Below are positions 41,727-51,475 of a DNA stretch of 64,000 nucleotides, piece after piece. This DNA is from Bacteroidota bacterium (lineage in GTDB: Bacteria; Bacteroidota; Bacteroidia; Flavobacteriales_D; Sanyastnellaceae). A program made the translations under genes and the position numbers. Each line of letters begins with the position of its first letter. Positions within the stretch are counted from its first letter, which is position 1. The stretch lies in assembly GCA_027624855.1 (NCBI GenBank), contig JAQBTQ010000001.1:62001-126000 (forward strand), written 5' to 3'. Below the pieces are notes generated by a model that worked only from the letters and a program-made list of their open reading frames with translations, had not been told where the DNA came from and searched no databases.

Positions 41727-43498
41727 GATCGGCGTCGGTTGAGCAAGAATACAGCAGCACCAGAGCTAACAGCGACCCCGGTCAGAATCATGGCTTGGAT
41801 TGTTTCCGAATAAATCCAAGAGCCCGTCGCAATCAATGCTGCATAGACACCAATGCTTCCCAAGACCATGGACAAAACCCCTCTTGGCACGGCCCAAGAG
41901 CTCGTCACGTGATCTTCAGACCAACGCCTCCACCCTGGACCACCTGGGTTCACTGTACGCACGAATTTTTGCAATGTCACTTCGGATTCTGGCGGAGTCA
42001 ACCACGTCGCCAAAAGCCAAATCAACGTGGTCAAAAGCGAACCCCAAATGAGTTTTTCGTGATCCGCCAACAAGGGAACCAGAGCTACGGGCTCAGTGGC
42101 AAGCGCGTCGTGCACGAATGTGAAATAGCCGGCAACAAGCAACGACCCGAGCATGGCCACCAATTCTGTCCATGCGTTGATTCTCCACCAGAACCAACGC
42201 AAAATGAACAGCCCTCCAGTTCCCGCTCCAATAAGAAGAAGGAGATTGAATGCTTGCTCTGCATCGGTCAACATCAATCCAAGACCACTTCCTAAGACCA
42301 AAGAAATTATCGTGGCCAAACGCCCAGCCAAAACTTGTTGCGAATCTGTCGCATCAGGCTTGATGAATCGCACGTAAAAATCATTCACCAGGTAACTCGC
42401 TCCCAAATTCAATTGCGTCGACATCGTACTCATAAATGCCGCCAAGAGCGATGCCGTCACCAATCCGAGCAATCCCGTCGGCAAAAGGGAGAGCATAGCA
42501 GGATAAGCAAGGTCATGCCCCACTTTATCAGCTGGTATATCCGGAAATGCCCGTTGAATGTCGGTCAATTCAGGGAACACGATCAATGAAGCCAGTGCAA
42601 TCAGAATCCAAGGCCAGGGTCGTAAGGCATAATGCGCAACATTAAAAAGCAACGTAGCGCCGACAGCGTGTGACTCATTTTTCGCACTGAACATCCGCTG
42701 TGCGATGTATCCACCCCCGCCCGGTTCCGCTCCAGGATAATAACTGGACCACCATTGGACAGCCAATGGAACGAGCAAAATGGGTATCCATTGGCTCGGG
42801 TCGGATAAATCTGGCCACATGGCGGTCTTACTCATCACATTTTCGTGGGTCAATAGAGCCTCCAACCCTCCCACATCATCAAGATTTAAAATGAACCAGC
42901 AAGCCCAAATCGAACCGACCATGGCCAAGATGAACTGCACAAAATCCGTCAAGATGACTGCGCGTAGTCCTCCCAAGGTGCTATACGCTAGCGTAATTAA
43001 TCCCGTTACCAATAGGGTTTGCCAGCCAGGCCAACCCAACAAAATTCCGCCCAATTTGATGGCAGCGAGTGAGACCGCGCCCATCACCAACACGTTAAAA
43101 ACCAAGCCCAAATACAAGGCCCGAAACCCTCTGAGCACGGCAGCAGGTTTCCCTCCATAACGAAGTTCGTAAAACTCAATGTCTGTCATCACCCCTGATC
43201 GCCTCCACAATCGAGCGTAGACAAACACCGTCAGCATACCGGTCAAAAGGAATGCCCACCAGCCCCAATTGCCGCTGACTCCGTTTTCACGAACCAACCC
43301 GGTCACCAAGTTTGGAGTATCTGTAGAAAAGGTCGTAGCCACCATGCTCACACCCAGCAACCACCACGGCATGCTTCTTCCTGCCAAAAAGAAATTCGAA
43401 ACACTCTTGCCAGATGTTCTCGAAGCCCACAGACCTACGCCCAAGGCCAAAGCAAAATAAGCGCCAATAATCAACCAATCCAATGAGGTAATCTCCAT
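41723..43498 (-). CDS. Sodium:solute symporter (SSS family)
   Basis: 591 residues with about 13-14 membrane helices. The N-terminal DWLIIGAYFALALGVGLWAS and the NFFLAGRSMPWWLLGVSM segment are typical of SSS transporters. TTFSTDTPNLVTG and AAFMSTMSTQLNLGASYLVNDFY fit the Na+ and substrate sites. It probably imports the monosaccharide freed by the GH20 enzyme using the sodium gradient. It is the first gene of the operon; a TATTCTTG box lies 4 bases before its ATG. Confidence 0.92.
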   Translation of the reverse strand: MEITSLDWLIIGAYFALALGVGLWASRTSGKSVSNFFLAGRSMPWWLLGVSMVATTFSTDTPNLVTGLVRENGVSGNWGWWAFLLTGMLTVFVYARLWRRSGVMTDIEFYELRYGGKPAAVLRGFRALYLGLVFNVLVMGAVSLAAIKLGGILLGWPGWQTLLVTGLITLAYSTLGGLRAVILTDFVQFILAMVGSIWACWFILNLDDVGGLEALLTHENVMSKTAMWPDLSDPSQWIPILLVPLAVQWWSSYYPGAEPGGGGYIAQRMFSAKNESHAVGATLLFNVAHYALRPWPWILIALASLIVFPELTDIQRAFPDIPADKVGHDLAYPAMLSLLPTGLLGLVTASLLAAFMSTMSTQLNLGASYLVNDFYVRFIKPDATDSQQVLAGRLATIISLVLGSGLGLMLTDAEQAFNLLLLIGAGTGGLFILRWFWWRINAWTELVAMLGSLLVAGYFTFVHDALATEPVALVPLLADHEKLIWGSLLTTLIWLLATWLTPPESEVTLQKFVRTVNPGGPGWRRWSEDHVTSSWAVPRGVLSMVLGSIGVYAALIATGSWIYSETIQAMILTGVAVSSGAAVFLLNRRRS

Positions 43499-43502
43499 AG
43501 AA

Positions 43503-43510
43503 CAAGAATA
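43503..43510 (-). promoter_or_regulatory. Probable -7 box for the hexosamine operon
   Basis: TATTCTTG on the minus strand differs from TAnnTTTG at one base and lies 4 bases before the symporter ATG at 43498. It sits in the 22-base gap after the MmcQ/YjbR gene, so the operon may be transcribed separately as a leaderless mRNA. Confidence 0.4.
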
Positions 43511-43520
43511 GGCAATGGGG

Positions 43521-43880
43521 CTAGAAACCGAGCAATTTCTGCTGTTTTTTTGAAAACCCTCGGATCACACAATCATAGCTGTGGTCGATTAGTTCCAAGA
43601 CCAACTTCCTTGAGACATCGCTTTCGGCAAGCACAGTATTCCAATGATTCTTGTTGGCGTGCCAACCGGGAATCACCCCTTGAAATTGCTCCCGCAATTC
43701 GACCGCACGCTCGGGATCGCACTTGAGCGTCACTCCCGAAAATTCATCCAGATCAGCCACCGCAAAAATCTTCCCGTTCACTTTCCATACGCAAGTGTGG
43801 CCGTCAAATGGAAAGCCCTCGGTTGCATGCATTTTATCGAGACAATGCTCACGAATTTCCTCGAATTCAAAACTTCTCAT
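43521..43880 (-). CDS. MmcQ/YjbR family protein
   Basis: 119 residues. The family pattern is present: EGFPFDGHTCVWKVNGKIFA (about 21-40), a VTLKCDPE segment, the PGWHANKNHWNTV motif (about 71-83) and LIDHSYDCVIRGFSKKQQ. YjbR proteins have a CyaY-like fold and are often called DNA-binding; the role is not established. It is 22 bases upstream of the symporter gene on the same strand and could be the head of that operon, although the symporter appears to have its own box. Confidence 0.9.
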   Translation of the reverse strand: MRSFEFEEIREHCLDKMHATEGFPFDGHTCVWKVNGKIFAVADLDEFSGVTLKCDPERAVELREQFQGVIPGWHANKNHWNTVLAESDVSRKLVLELIDHSYDCVIRGFSKKQQKLLGF

Positions 43881-43934
43881 CGCGATTGGGTAATTCGCTC
43901 TTAAATTGCATCGATTTTATCAAACACCAAAAGC

Positions 43935-44858
43935 ATGCGATTCACTTTACCTCTTTTGACCCTTGTCATGTCATTTCCACTGCTTATACAAGCTCAGTGT
44001 AGCGACATTTTTATCTCAGAATATTGCGAAGGAACCGGCAACAACAAAGGAGTCGAATTCTACAACCCAACAGGCGAGGCCATTGACTTATCATCGTATC
44101 AGCTGCAGCGATGGAGCAATGGTGAAGGCACTGCAACAGATTGGGTCGACTTGATTGGCACCATTGAAGCCTACGGCACTTGGGTACTCGTCAATGGACA
44201 AACGGAAGATGTCGATCTCGGCGGTGGAGCCACCTCACCCGCTTGCGATCCTGCCATGCAGGCCTATGCCGACCAACTTGACAACCCCTATCCAGCACCG
44301 ACCTACATGAATGGTGATGACGCATTGGTTTTGGTAAAGAATGAAACCACTGTCGTGGACATTTTTGGCAAGCCCGGCGAAGACCCTGGAGTGGCGTGGA
44401 CCAATGATGAAGCCAACGGATTCATTGACATCGGTGACGGCGCCGCATGGCTTACGTCGAACCACACCTTACGTCGGAAGTACGACGTGATGCAAGGGGT
44501 GACCGTTCCGCCTGTTTCCTTCAATACCTTTTTGGAATGGGATACATTATCCGTAAATACCTGGGACGGTTTGGGAATGCATGCTTGCGGTTGCAATCCC
44601 AATTCAATTGAACAATTCCACGGGATTGAAACGTCCGTTTTCCCAAATCCATCGAATACCGGTTCGATCACAATTCAGGCAAACGCAGCCATTCAGGGAA
44701 TTACCGTTCACAGTGCCGATGGGAAATTGATTCGAGAGGAAAACCTGGGAACCGGGATTCGCCAATTTGACTTAAGCGGATTGTTACCTGGCTCTTACTT
44801 CGTCAATTTACGCATGACCGCTGGGCAAACATTCGCCCATCGCATTTTGGTGCAGTAA
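43935..44858 (+). CDS. Secreted lamin-tail-domain protein with T9SS sorting domain
   Basis: 307 residues. Signal peptide 1-20 (cleavage after LIQAQ/AQ). Residues 21-150 are a lamin-tail domain: IFISEYCEGTGNNKGVEFYNPTG, IDLSSYQLQRWSNGEG, WVLVNG. Residues 234-307 are a type A T9SS sorting domain (VFPNPSNTGSITIQ, then SGLLPGSYFVNL and HRILVQ at the end). Lamin-tail domains often occur in extracellular nucleases and phosphatases; here it is free-standing. It is followed 9 bases later by the TonB receptor and then the PLD enzyme, suggesting a surface-displayed partner of these. Confidence 0.86.
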   Translation: MRFTLPLLTLVMSFPLLIQAQCSDIFISEYCEGTGNNKGVEFYNPTGEAIDLSSYQLQRWSNGEGTATDWVDLIGTIEAYGTWVLVNGQTEDVDLGGGATSPACDPAMQAYADQLDNPYPAPTYMNGDDALVLVKNETTVVDIFGKPGEDPGVAWTNDEANGFIDIGDGAAWLTSNHTLRRKYDVMQGVTVPPVSFNTFLEWDTLSVNTWDGLGMHACGCNPNSIEQFHGIETSVFPNPSNTGSITIQANAAIQGITVHSADGKLIREENLGTGIRQFDLSGLLPGSYFVNLRMTAGQTFAHRILVQ

Positions 44859-44867
44859 AGCATTGCT

Positions 44868-47714
44868 ATGCAAAAAATTCTGGTCACAGGCTTAGCCATT
44901 TTGCTGAGCTTAGCTTCTTGGGCTCAAACGGGCACCCTGACAGGGACAATTTCAGACGCCATCACTGGGGAGTCTTTGATTCAAGCGAGCGTTTTAGTCG
45001 GCAAAACAGGTGTTGCAACCGATTTCGACGGCAAGTATTCAATCTCGCTTCCTTATGGACAACACGAGATTACGGTTCAGTACATTGGTTATGAAAACCA
45101 AACTCGCACGATCACCATCGATCGAGGGTTGGTTCAGGCCAACTTCAAGCTGAGCACCATCGTCTTACAAGAGGCCGAGGTCATTGCCGACGTCGCCATT
45201 GAGCGCGAGACGCCCGTCGCTTTCTCGAACATCAAACCCGTTCAGATCCAAGAGGAATTAGGCTCCCAGCCCATCCCCATGATTTTGAACAGCACGCCTG
45301 GTGTTTATGCCACCCAAGCGGGATCAGACGATAACGGGCCTTCCATTTCCATCCGCGGCTTCAAGCAAAGGAATGTTTCAGTGTTGGTTGATGGCATTCC
45401 CGTCAACGACATGGAGAGCGGTGCGGTCTTTTGGAATAACTGGTTTGGGTTGGATTTGGTGACCCAAACCATGCAAGTCCAGCGCGGTCTCGGCGCCTCC
45501 AAACTTGCTTTGCCGGCCATCGGCGGAACAGTAAATATCGTGACTTCAGGAATCGAATCATCCAGAAAAACTTCAGTCAAACAAGAAGTTGGAAGCTTCG
45601 GATTTACCCGAACTTCCATTGGCCATACTTCAGGTCGATTGGATGGCGGTTGGGGCTACACCCTGGCGGGCAGCTTCCAAAATCGACAAGGTTATTTCGA
45701 TCAGGATTACAACCGTGCCTTTTTCTATTATTTGAAGATCCAGAAAGCCATTGGCAATCATACTTTTTCGGTTAGCGCAACCGGCTCTCCTTCTGAGAAC
45801 GCGGCACGCGGGTATCAACAGCGGATAGCGACCCACAACAAAGACTACGCGCGTTCGTTGTTTAACGGTTCCGAAGCGGACTATGAGCGACTCAGAGGAT
45901 ACAGTGTTGCCTATGACGCCATTTTTAATGATGGCACATTGCTTCAACAACAGGAGCTGGCGGCGTATGATTCGCTCAATGCTTTGTACGGTTATGCATC
46001 TGTAGACGACTTTGAGGAGGAGGTTTCAATGAGCGACTTCATCGATACCACGGGGCTCGTCAGTTATGGAAACAAGTACAATGTGCATTGGGGCATGCTC
46101 AATGACGAGGTCCTCTATGAGCGTCAAAACAAGTACCACAAGCCCCTATTCTCGTTCCGCCATAGCTGGAGAGCTTCGGAAAAACTTTACATCTCCAACA
46201 TGGCTTATGCCAGTTATGGTTATGGTGGTGGAACGCGATTGGAAAACAGCTTGGGTGGAGGAGATTACACCCCAAACGGCCAAGTTGACTTTCAAAAGTT
46301 CTACAACTCCAACACCATTGGAGGTTTGTTCGGCCCTCCCATTGATCCCACTTACAGCGATTCTTTGTTGAAGTCCGGTCGCATTCTGAGAAAACTCTAC
46401 AACAACCACTATTGGTACGGAGTGCTCTCAACCTTCCGGCATGAAACTTCTGAATCCTTAACCATTTCAGGCGGCCTGGACTTCAGGACGTATCAAGGTG
46501 AACATTATGCGGAAGTCTTTGACTTACTTGGAGGCGACTATTTCGTGGACACCCGCAATGCCAACGCTTCCACCAACATGCGTTTTGTAGGCGACAAAAT
46601 CGGCTACCACAATGACGCGTTCGTGCGCTGGGGCGGCGCCTTTGCATTGCTCGAGTACAAAGGCTACCTCTGGAACGCCTTTTTGAACATCAGTGCTGTT
46701 TCTCAAGGCTACAAAAGCGTTGATTATTTCGCAGAAATGCAGGAAGATGGCACCTTCACAACCAGCGGTTGGAAATGGATTCCTGGCTATACAATTAAGA
46801 CGGGCGGCAACTACAACTTGAGTGAGTATGCCAATACGTTTGTCAACGTCGGTCATCTCAACCGCACGCCAGTCTTCCGCAACGTCGTTGACTTTGAAAA
46901 TCAATTCGTCGAGAACACCGAAAACGAACGAATCAATTCAATTGAATGGGGATACAGTTACAGCAAATTCCCATTTAGTGTGAATGTGAACGCCTACTAC
47001 ACGGATTGGCAAAACCGGCCATTGCAGTCACTGCTCCGATTTGAAACTGTTGAAGGCGACATCGTTCGTGCCAACGTCAACTCCATGAGCGCCTTGCACA
47101 AAGGATTGGAAACCGATGTCGCGTGGCGCGTGCACCCTTCATTGACCGTGGAAGGGTATATCAGCTTAGGCGATTGGCGCTGGACCAGCTCAGAGGATAG
47201 CCTGGTGCTGCTGGATGACGACAGCAACCTGCCCTACATCGATGCCGAAGGCAACCCCGCCATTGTGCAGTACAATGCAGAAGGCGTTTCCGTTGGTGAT
47301 TCGCCACAAAGCCAGTACAGCGTGTCGCTTAAGTACTCTTTCAAAAAAATCTACATCAAGCCGCGCTATACAGTCTTCAGCCGACACTACGCCGACTTCG
47401 ATCCCTTCAGCTTGAACGGTGAAAACGAAGGACGCCAATCATGGCAAATCCCCACCTATGGACTATTGGATCTCCATGCGGGTTACAATTTTGACGTCAA
47501 TGAAACCAACATGGACGTGCGCTTGAGTGCTTTCAATATCTTGAACACTGTATACCTCAGTAACGCACAAAACAATGACGCTTATGGGGAATGGTACTTC
47601 ACCGACCCCGACCGCAAATACGCCTTCAGCGAAAACAATTTTGACGCTGGTTCGGCCAGTGTTTATATGGGTTACGGATTCCGAACCAACCTCAGCATCC
47701 GCATCCGATTTTAA
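44868..47714 (+). CDS. TonB-dependent outer membrane receptor
   Basis: 948 residues. Signal peptide 1-19, carboxypeptidase-D-regulatory-like domain 20-100 (GTLTGTISDAITGESLIQAS, DFDGKYSISLPYGQHEITVQYIGY), plug domain about 110-230 (ISIRGFKQRNVSVLVDGIPVND, VQRGLGASKLALPAIGGTVNIVTSG), then a long beta-barrel ending in FRTNLSIRIRF, a typical outer-membrane-protein C-terminus. No SusD partner follows, so it is not a classic polysaccharide utilisation locus. Flanked by a lamin-tail protein and a secreted PLD enzyme, it probably imports products of phosphodiester breakdown; that is inference. Confidence 0.93.
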   Translation: MQKILVTGLAILLSLASWAQTGTLTGTISDAITGESLIQASVLVGKTGVATDFDGKYSISLPYGQHEITVQYIGYENQTRTITIDRGLVQANFKLSTIVLQEAEVIADVAIERETPVAFSNIKPVQIQEELGSQPIPMILNSTPGVYATQAGSDDNGPSISIRGFKQRNVSVLVDGIPVNDMESGAVFWNNWFGLDLVTQTMQVQRGLGASKLALPAIGGTVNIVTSGIESSRKTSVKQEVGSFGFTRTSIGHTSGRLDGGWGYTLAGSFQNRQGYFDQDYNRAFFYYLKIQKAIGNHTFSVSATGSPSENAARGYQQRIATHNKDYARSLFNGSEADYERLRGYSVAYDAIFNDGTLLQQQELAAYDSLNALYGYASVDDFEEEVSMSDFIDTTGLVSYGNKYNVHWGMLNDEVLYERQNKYHKPLFSFRHSWRASEKLYISNMAYASYGYGGGTRLENSLGGGDYTPNGQVDFQKFYNSNTIGGLFGPPIDPTYSDSLLKSGRILRKLYNNHYWYGVLSTFRHETSESLTISGGLDFRTYQGEHYAEVFDLLGGDYFVDTRNANASTNMRFVGDKIGYHNDAFVRWGGAFALLEYKGYLWNAFLNISAVSQGYKSVDYFAEMQEDGTFTTSGWKWIPGYTIKTGGNYNLSEYANTFVNVGHLNRTPVFRNVVDFENQFVENTENERINSIEWGYSYSKFPFSVNVNAYYTDWQNRPLQSLLRFETVEGDIVRANVNSMSALHKGLETDVAWRVHPSLTVEGYISLGDWRWTSSEDSLVLLDDDSNLPYIDAEGNPAIVQYNAEGVSVGDSPQSQYSVSLKYSFKKIYIKPRYTVFSRHYADFDPFSLNGENEGRQSWQIPTYGLLDLHAGYNFDVNETNMDVRLSAFNILNTVYLSNAQNNDAYGEWYFTDPDRKYAFSENNFDAGSASVYMGYGFRTNLSIRIRF

Positions 47715-47725
47715 AACCTAACCGC

Positions 47726-49918
47726 ATGAAACAACTTCTCACCTCCCTCCTCTGCCTCGCGGCATTCACCGCTTGGGGCCAAACGGACATCCTCGACGCG
47801 CGCACCAATTATGGCGTAGGTCAAACGGTCACTGTTACTGGAATTGTGACGTCCGATGGCAACCTCGGCATCGTTCGTTACCTGCAAGATGAAACAGCGG
47901 GCATTGCACTTTACCCAGGTGGACAATGGACACAAAATGGGTGGCCTGATCCGCAACCTGGTGATGAATTGACAATGACAGGTGCACTCAGTGAGTACAA
48001 TGGATTGCTAGAGGTGGGACCTGACGGGATTACAGAAGTTACCGTCATTTCCAGTGGAAACGCTCTCCCCGAGTTCCAAACGATTTCTCCCGCGGAAATG
48101 AATGAAACCATGGAAGGCGAATTGGCCTTCATTGAAGGGGCGGTGTTTACCAATGGCGGAACCATTATTACCGGAAACAGCACCTTTAGCTTTAGCGCGG
48201 CGGGTGAGGACGGCATCATATACGTTCGCAACGACAATGAATTGGTAGGACAAGTCCTTCCCGCTGGCGAAGTGGACTTGTACGGCGTGGTATCGCAATT
48301 CTCCTTTGATGGAGTAGGCGGATATCAATTGCTGCCGCGCGGCAACTCCGATTTGGTGCCCACATCAGCCATAAACTTGAGCACCCAAGTCGACCAGATC
48401 AACATTGAGACAGCAAGTTTTGATTTGGTCTGGAACACCGATGTACTGGGCGACTCACACGTTGAATATGGACTGACACCCGACCTCGGCATGGAAGTCG
48501 TTGATGACACGCAAGTGCTTGAACATCAGGTGGCGCTCGAAGGGTTGGAGCCTGGCACTATTTATTACGCTCGCGTCATTTCAATTGCAGGAGAAGATTC
48601 CACTGCGTCGACCATTCGACCTTATGCAACCGTTTCTGAATCTCCCGGATACATCCGTGCGTATTTCACCACGCAGGTAGACAACAGTGTAGCGACCATT
48701 GAGAATGCCGAAGCACTTGGCACCAATACCAATGACACCATTGCGGCCTACATCACATCAGCGCAAAGCACCCTCGACATTGCGGCGTACAACATCAACA
48801 ACTCCGCCATCGAGCAGGCCATCAACACGGCCATCGCCAATGGCGTTCAAGTGCGTTATATCGCTGAAGGGCAAAATGCCAATTTGGGATTGAGCGCCAT
48901 TGACGACAGCATGCCTGTTCATTTCCGGATGGACGGAGAAGGCAGTGGGATGCACAACAAGTTCATTGTGGGCGACCGCGACGACGCGCAAAACGCCTTC
49001 GTCCTCACAGGTTCGACGAACTTCACCACCGGTAACTTGAACACCGACCCCAACAACGTCATCATCTTGGGCGACCAAAGCTTGGCGCGTGCCTATACCC
49101 TCGAATTCGAGGAAATGTGGGGCTCGTCTGGAATGGAACCCGATCCAGAAAACTCGAAGTTTGGCTCGGCCAAAACGATCAACACCCCGCGCAGATTCAT
49201 CATTGGCGGCAGCCCGGTGGAGTTGTACTTCTCCCCCACGGACGGCACAACGAACGCAATTCTCGAAGCCATCGAAACGACAGACTATGATTTGTCTTTC
49301 GCACTGTTGAGCTTCACACGCAACGACCTCGGCGCGGCTGTAATCGAGGCGGGCTCAAGCTTGTTCATCAATCCGCGAGGTGCCATGGAAAACATCAATG
49401 ATAGCGGATCAGAATACGAGGCATTGTTGGACGCCGGCATCGAGGTCTACTCACACCAAGGCATTTCCGGTCAATTGCACCACAAATATGCCGTGGTCGA
49501 TCACAGCCAAGCGTTGTCTGATCCGACCGTGGTGACAGGTTCTCATAACTGGTCCACAACGGCAGAAACCACCAACGACGAAAACACCCTGGTGATTCAT
49601 GATGAACGTATTGCAAACCTCTACTTTCAATCCTTCCAAGGCTTGTTGAACGGAATGGGAGTTGGTCTGCAAGAGGCGCTTGATATGCAGACAGTTTGTA
49701 CCGTATATCCGAACCCTGCGCGTGATCAGATTATGCTGCAGCTGCAGGATCCAGGTCAAATTGGGCAACGATTTACTTTGAGGGATGCAAGCGGTCGTAT
49801 GGTATTCGATATTCTAGTGAATACGACTATCCAAAGCATTCACTTGGGGCAACTGGCTTCAGGCGTTTACCTCATGCAATATGGATCGAGCATGACCGAG
49901 CGATTGGTCATTCAATAA
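47726..49918 (+). CDS. Secreted phospholipase D-superfamily nuclease-like protein with OB-fold and T9SS sorting domain
   Basis: 730 residues. Signal peptide 1-18. Residues 25-210 look like an OB-fold of the YhcR/DUF5689 type (TVTVTGIVTSDGNLGIVRYLQDE, TGALSEYNGLLEV). Residues 215-310 are a fibronectin/purple-phosphatase-like domain. Two PLD half-sites follow: His410-x-Lys412-x4-Asp417 with GSTNFT, and His585-x-Lys587-x4-Asp592 with GSHNWS. A type A sorting domain ends the protein (VYPNPARDQIMLQL...RLVIQ). PLD enzymes with OB-folds can cut nucleic acids; lipid phosphodiesters are the alternative. It closes the three-gene set (11 bases after the receptor). Confidence 0.9.
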   Translation: MKQLLTSLLCLAAFTAWGQTDILDARTNYGVGQTVTVTGIVTSDGNLGIVRYLQDETAGIALYPGGQWTQNGWPDPQPGDELTMTGALSEYNGLLEVGPDGITEVTVISSGNALPEFQTISPAEMNETMEGELAFIEGAVFTNGGTIITGNSTFSFSAAGEDGIIYVRNDNELVGQVLPAGEVDLYGVVSQFSFDGVGGYQLLPRGNSDLVPTSAINLSTQVDQINIETASFDLVWNTDVLGDSHVEYGLTPDLGMEVVDDTQVLEHQVALEGLEPGTIYYARVISIAGEDSTASTIRPYATVSESPGYIRAYFTTQVDNSVATIENAEALGTNTNDTIAAYITSAQSTLDIAAYNINNSAIEQAINTAIANGVQVRYIAEGQNANLGLSAIDDSMPVHFRMDGEGSGMHNKFIVGDRDDAQNAFVLTGSTNFTTGNLNTDPNNVIILGDQSLARAYTLEFEEMWGSSGMEPDPENSKFGSAKTINTPRRFIIGGSPVELYFSPTDGTTNAILEAIETTDYDLSFALLSFTRNDLGAAVIEAGSSLFINPRGAMENINDSGSEYEALLDAGIEVYSHQGISGQLHHKYAVVDHSQALSDPTVVTGSHNWSTTAETTNDENTLVIHDERIANLYFQSFQGLLNGMGVGLQEALDMQTVCTVYPNPARDQIMLQLQDPGQIGQRFTLRDASGRMVFDILVNTTIQSIHLGQLASGVYLMQYGSSMTERLVIQ

Positions 49919-49925
49919 CCTTCAA

Positions 49926-51431
49926 TTATCGGAGTAGTTCGAATGAGCCGGTGAGCTGTAAATACGGGTCACCGTCTGGCAAGTAAACGGTTTCTCCTGT
50001 GAGGCTGACGATTTTGATTTCGTCTTGTCCGCGCAGGATACGGACTTCATAATAATAAGTTCCTTCTGAAGCTTCCTCATTGCTCGGATCCCAGCCTGCC
50101 GTAGCGCCAAAGTTTTCTGATGCATAAACGAGGTCACCCCACCGATTGAAGATGCGCACGGTACTCCCTGGATAAGCATCCAATCCGTCAATTCGAAAGG
50201 CGTTATTGAGCGCATCACCATTTTGCGGGGTAATGACATTTGGAATGGTCAAACTGCAATCTTCGGTAATGACCTGAAAAGAGCCCGTTGCCGTGTAGCA
50301 AGGAGGTGAAGTTGAGATGGTCACCTCGTAAAACCCATCGCCCAAACTTTCCAGTCCGGCTCCCGATCCAACACTCGGCGCACCCGCCATATCCCAAGCC
50401 CAGACGTATGTGTAGTCCGTCGACTCCGGTTGCTGAACGACCGAATTCACAGATAAATTCGCAACATCATCTGGACAAACCAGGACTTCCAACAAATCCC
50501 ACCCAAGTGGAGGGTCCAACGCCGTCAATTCAATTTCGGCAAACCCTTCACCAAGATTTGAACAAGCATCGGCTATGGATCCTGCTACATCTGTAATATG
50601 CAACGTGTACAGACCACTGACGGCAATGGTTCCATCTAACGTGAGACGCAATACTTGATTGTAGCCATTGACCGTGCTCATTCCAACCACGGTAGCAAAG
50701 GAATAGCTGCTTCCGCCAGGCCCAAGCAACTCAAAATCATCCACTGTTACTGTCAAAAAATTCACGTATTCTGAGAGGTAAACATCAAACGTAGACAGCT
50801 CACAGTCAACAGACGCGATGCTATCTATGACAGGCCCTTGTTCATCGTACAAGCTCGCCGTTGATTGACCAAAATCAATCTCATAGCCATCCAATGAATT
50901 CGTCCAATTCATGACCACCAAAGCATAGGTCTCTCCAGCCTCAACCGCCAGATCTGCATTGAATGGTGGGCCATTGAAATTTCCTGGGCCATTCGAACTA
51001 CCCGTTCCGCCATTTGCAGTTGAGATTCCCGTCGCTCCGTTGGGTTCAGGAGGGGCGACCCCGTATGAATTGCAACCAACTTCAGGAGAAAGCAGCTGGG
51101 ATCCAATCCCATCGCAGCCTCCGGTGGTGATGTCGAACAATCCCCAGTCGTAGTCATCCATGGGGTTGATGGGGTCGATGATGAAACTCAACAAACCATC
51201 CTCTTGAACAGTGAACGTATACCAAACACTGCTTTGTTCCAGATTTTGATTGCACATCCCCGTGTATTCATATACACTGCCGGTATTGAAGGAGGCTTCC
51301 GTCTCCGTGTACAAATCCCCGCACAACGTTATGGCTCCTTCACAGTCACTGATGGACTGCGCTTGGGCGCCTGAAAGCGCAAATCCCAACAAGACACCTG
51401 CCAAAGAAATTGTCGCAAAACTTCTCTTCAT
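49926..51431 (-). CDS. Secreted adhesin-like protein with type B T9SS sorting domain
   Basis: 501 residues from the ATG at 51431; signal peptide about 1-24 (MKRSFATISLAGVLLGFALS, then GAQAQ). Residues 25-190 resemble Bacteroidota surface domains that start with a disulfide-bonded CEGAITLCGD segment and WYTFTVQEDGLLSFII. Beta-rich repeats follow. The C-terminus is the gliding-motility-associated type B sorting domain (IPNVITPQNGDALNNAFRI, VRIFNRWGDLVYAS, SEGTYYYEV). It is likely anchored or released by the T9SS. Longer N-terminal readings add an aromatic, non-signal stretch and are disfavoured. Binding target unknown. Confidence 0.87.
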   Translation of the reverse strand: MKRSFATISLAGVLLGFALSGAQAQSISDCEGAITLCGDLYTETEASFNTGSVYEYTGMCNQNLEQSSVWYTFTVQEDGLLSFIIDPINPMDDYDWGLFDITTGGCDGIGSQLLSPEVGCNSYGVAPPEPNGATGISTANGGTGSSNGPGNFNGPPFNADLAVEAGETYALVVMNWTNSLDGYEIDFGQSTASLYDEQGPVIDSIASVDCELSTFDVYLSEYVNFLTVTVDDFELLGPGGSSYSFATVVGMSTVNGYNQVLRLTLDGTIAVSGLYTLHITDVAGSIADACSNLGEGFAEIELTALDPPLGWDLLEVLVCPDDVANLSVNSVVQQPESTDYTYVWAWDMAGAPSVGSGAGLESLGDGFYEVTISTSPPCYTATGSFQVITEDCSLTIPNVITPQNGDALNNAFRIDGLDAYPGSTVRIFNRWGDLVYASENFGATAGWDPSNEEASEGTYYYEVRILRGQDEIKIVSLTGETVYLPDGDPYLQLTGSFELLR

Positions 51432-51475
51432 AGATGGAACCATTTGGTATCCAAAGTAATAAAAATATAAATGCA

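Noticed and set aside
45305-47438. Several 70-130 codon antisense frames inside the TonB receptor gene
   Set aside because: Long antisense frames are expected in a gene of this base composition; none has a promoter box, ribosome site or recognisable domain.
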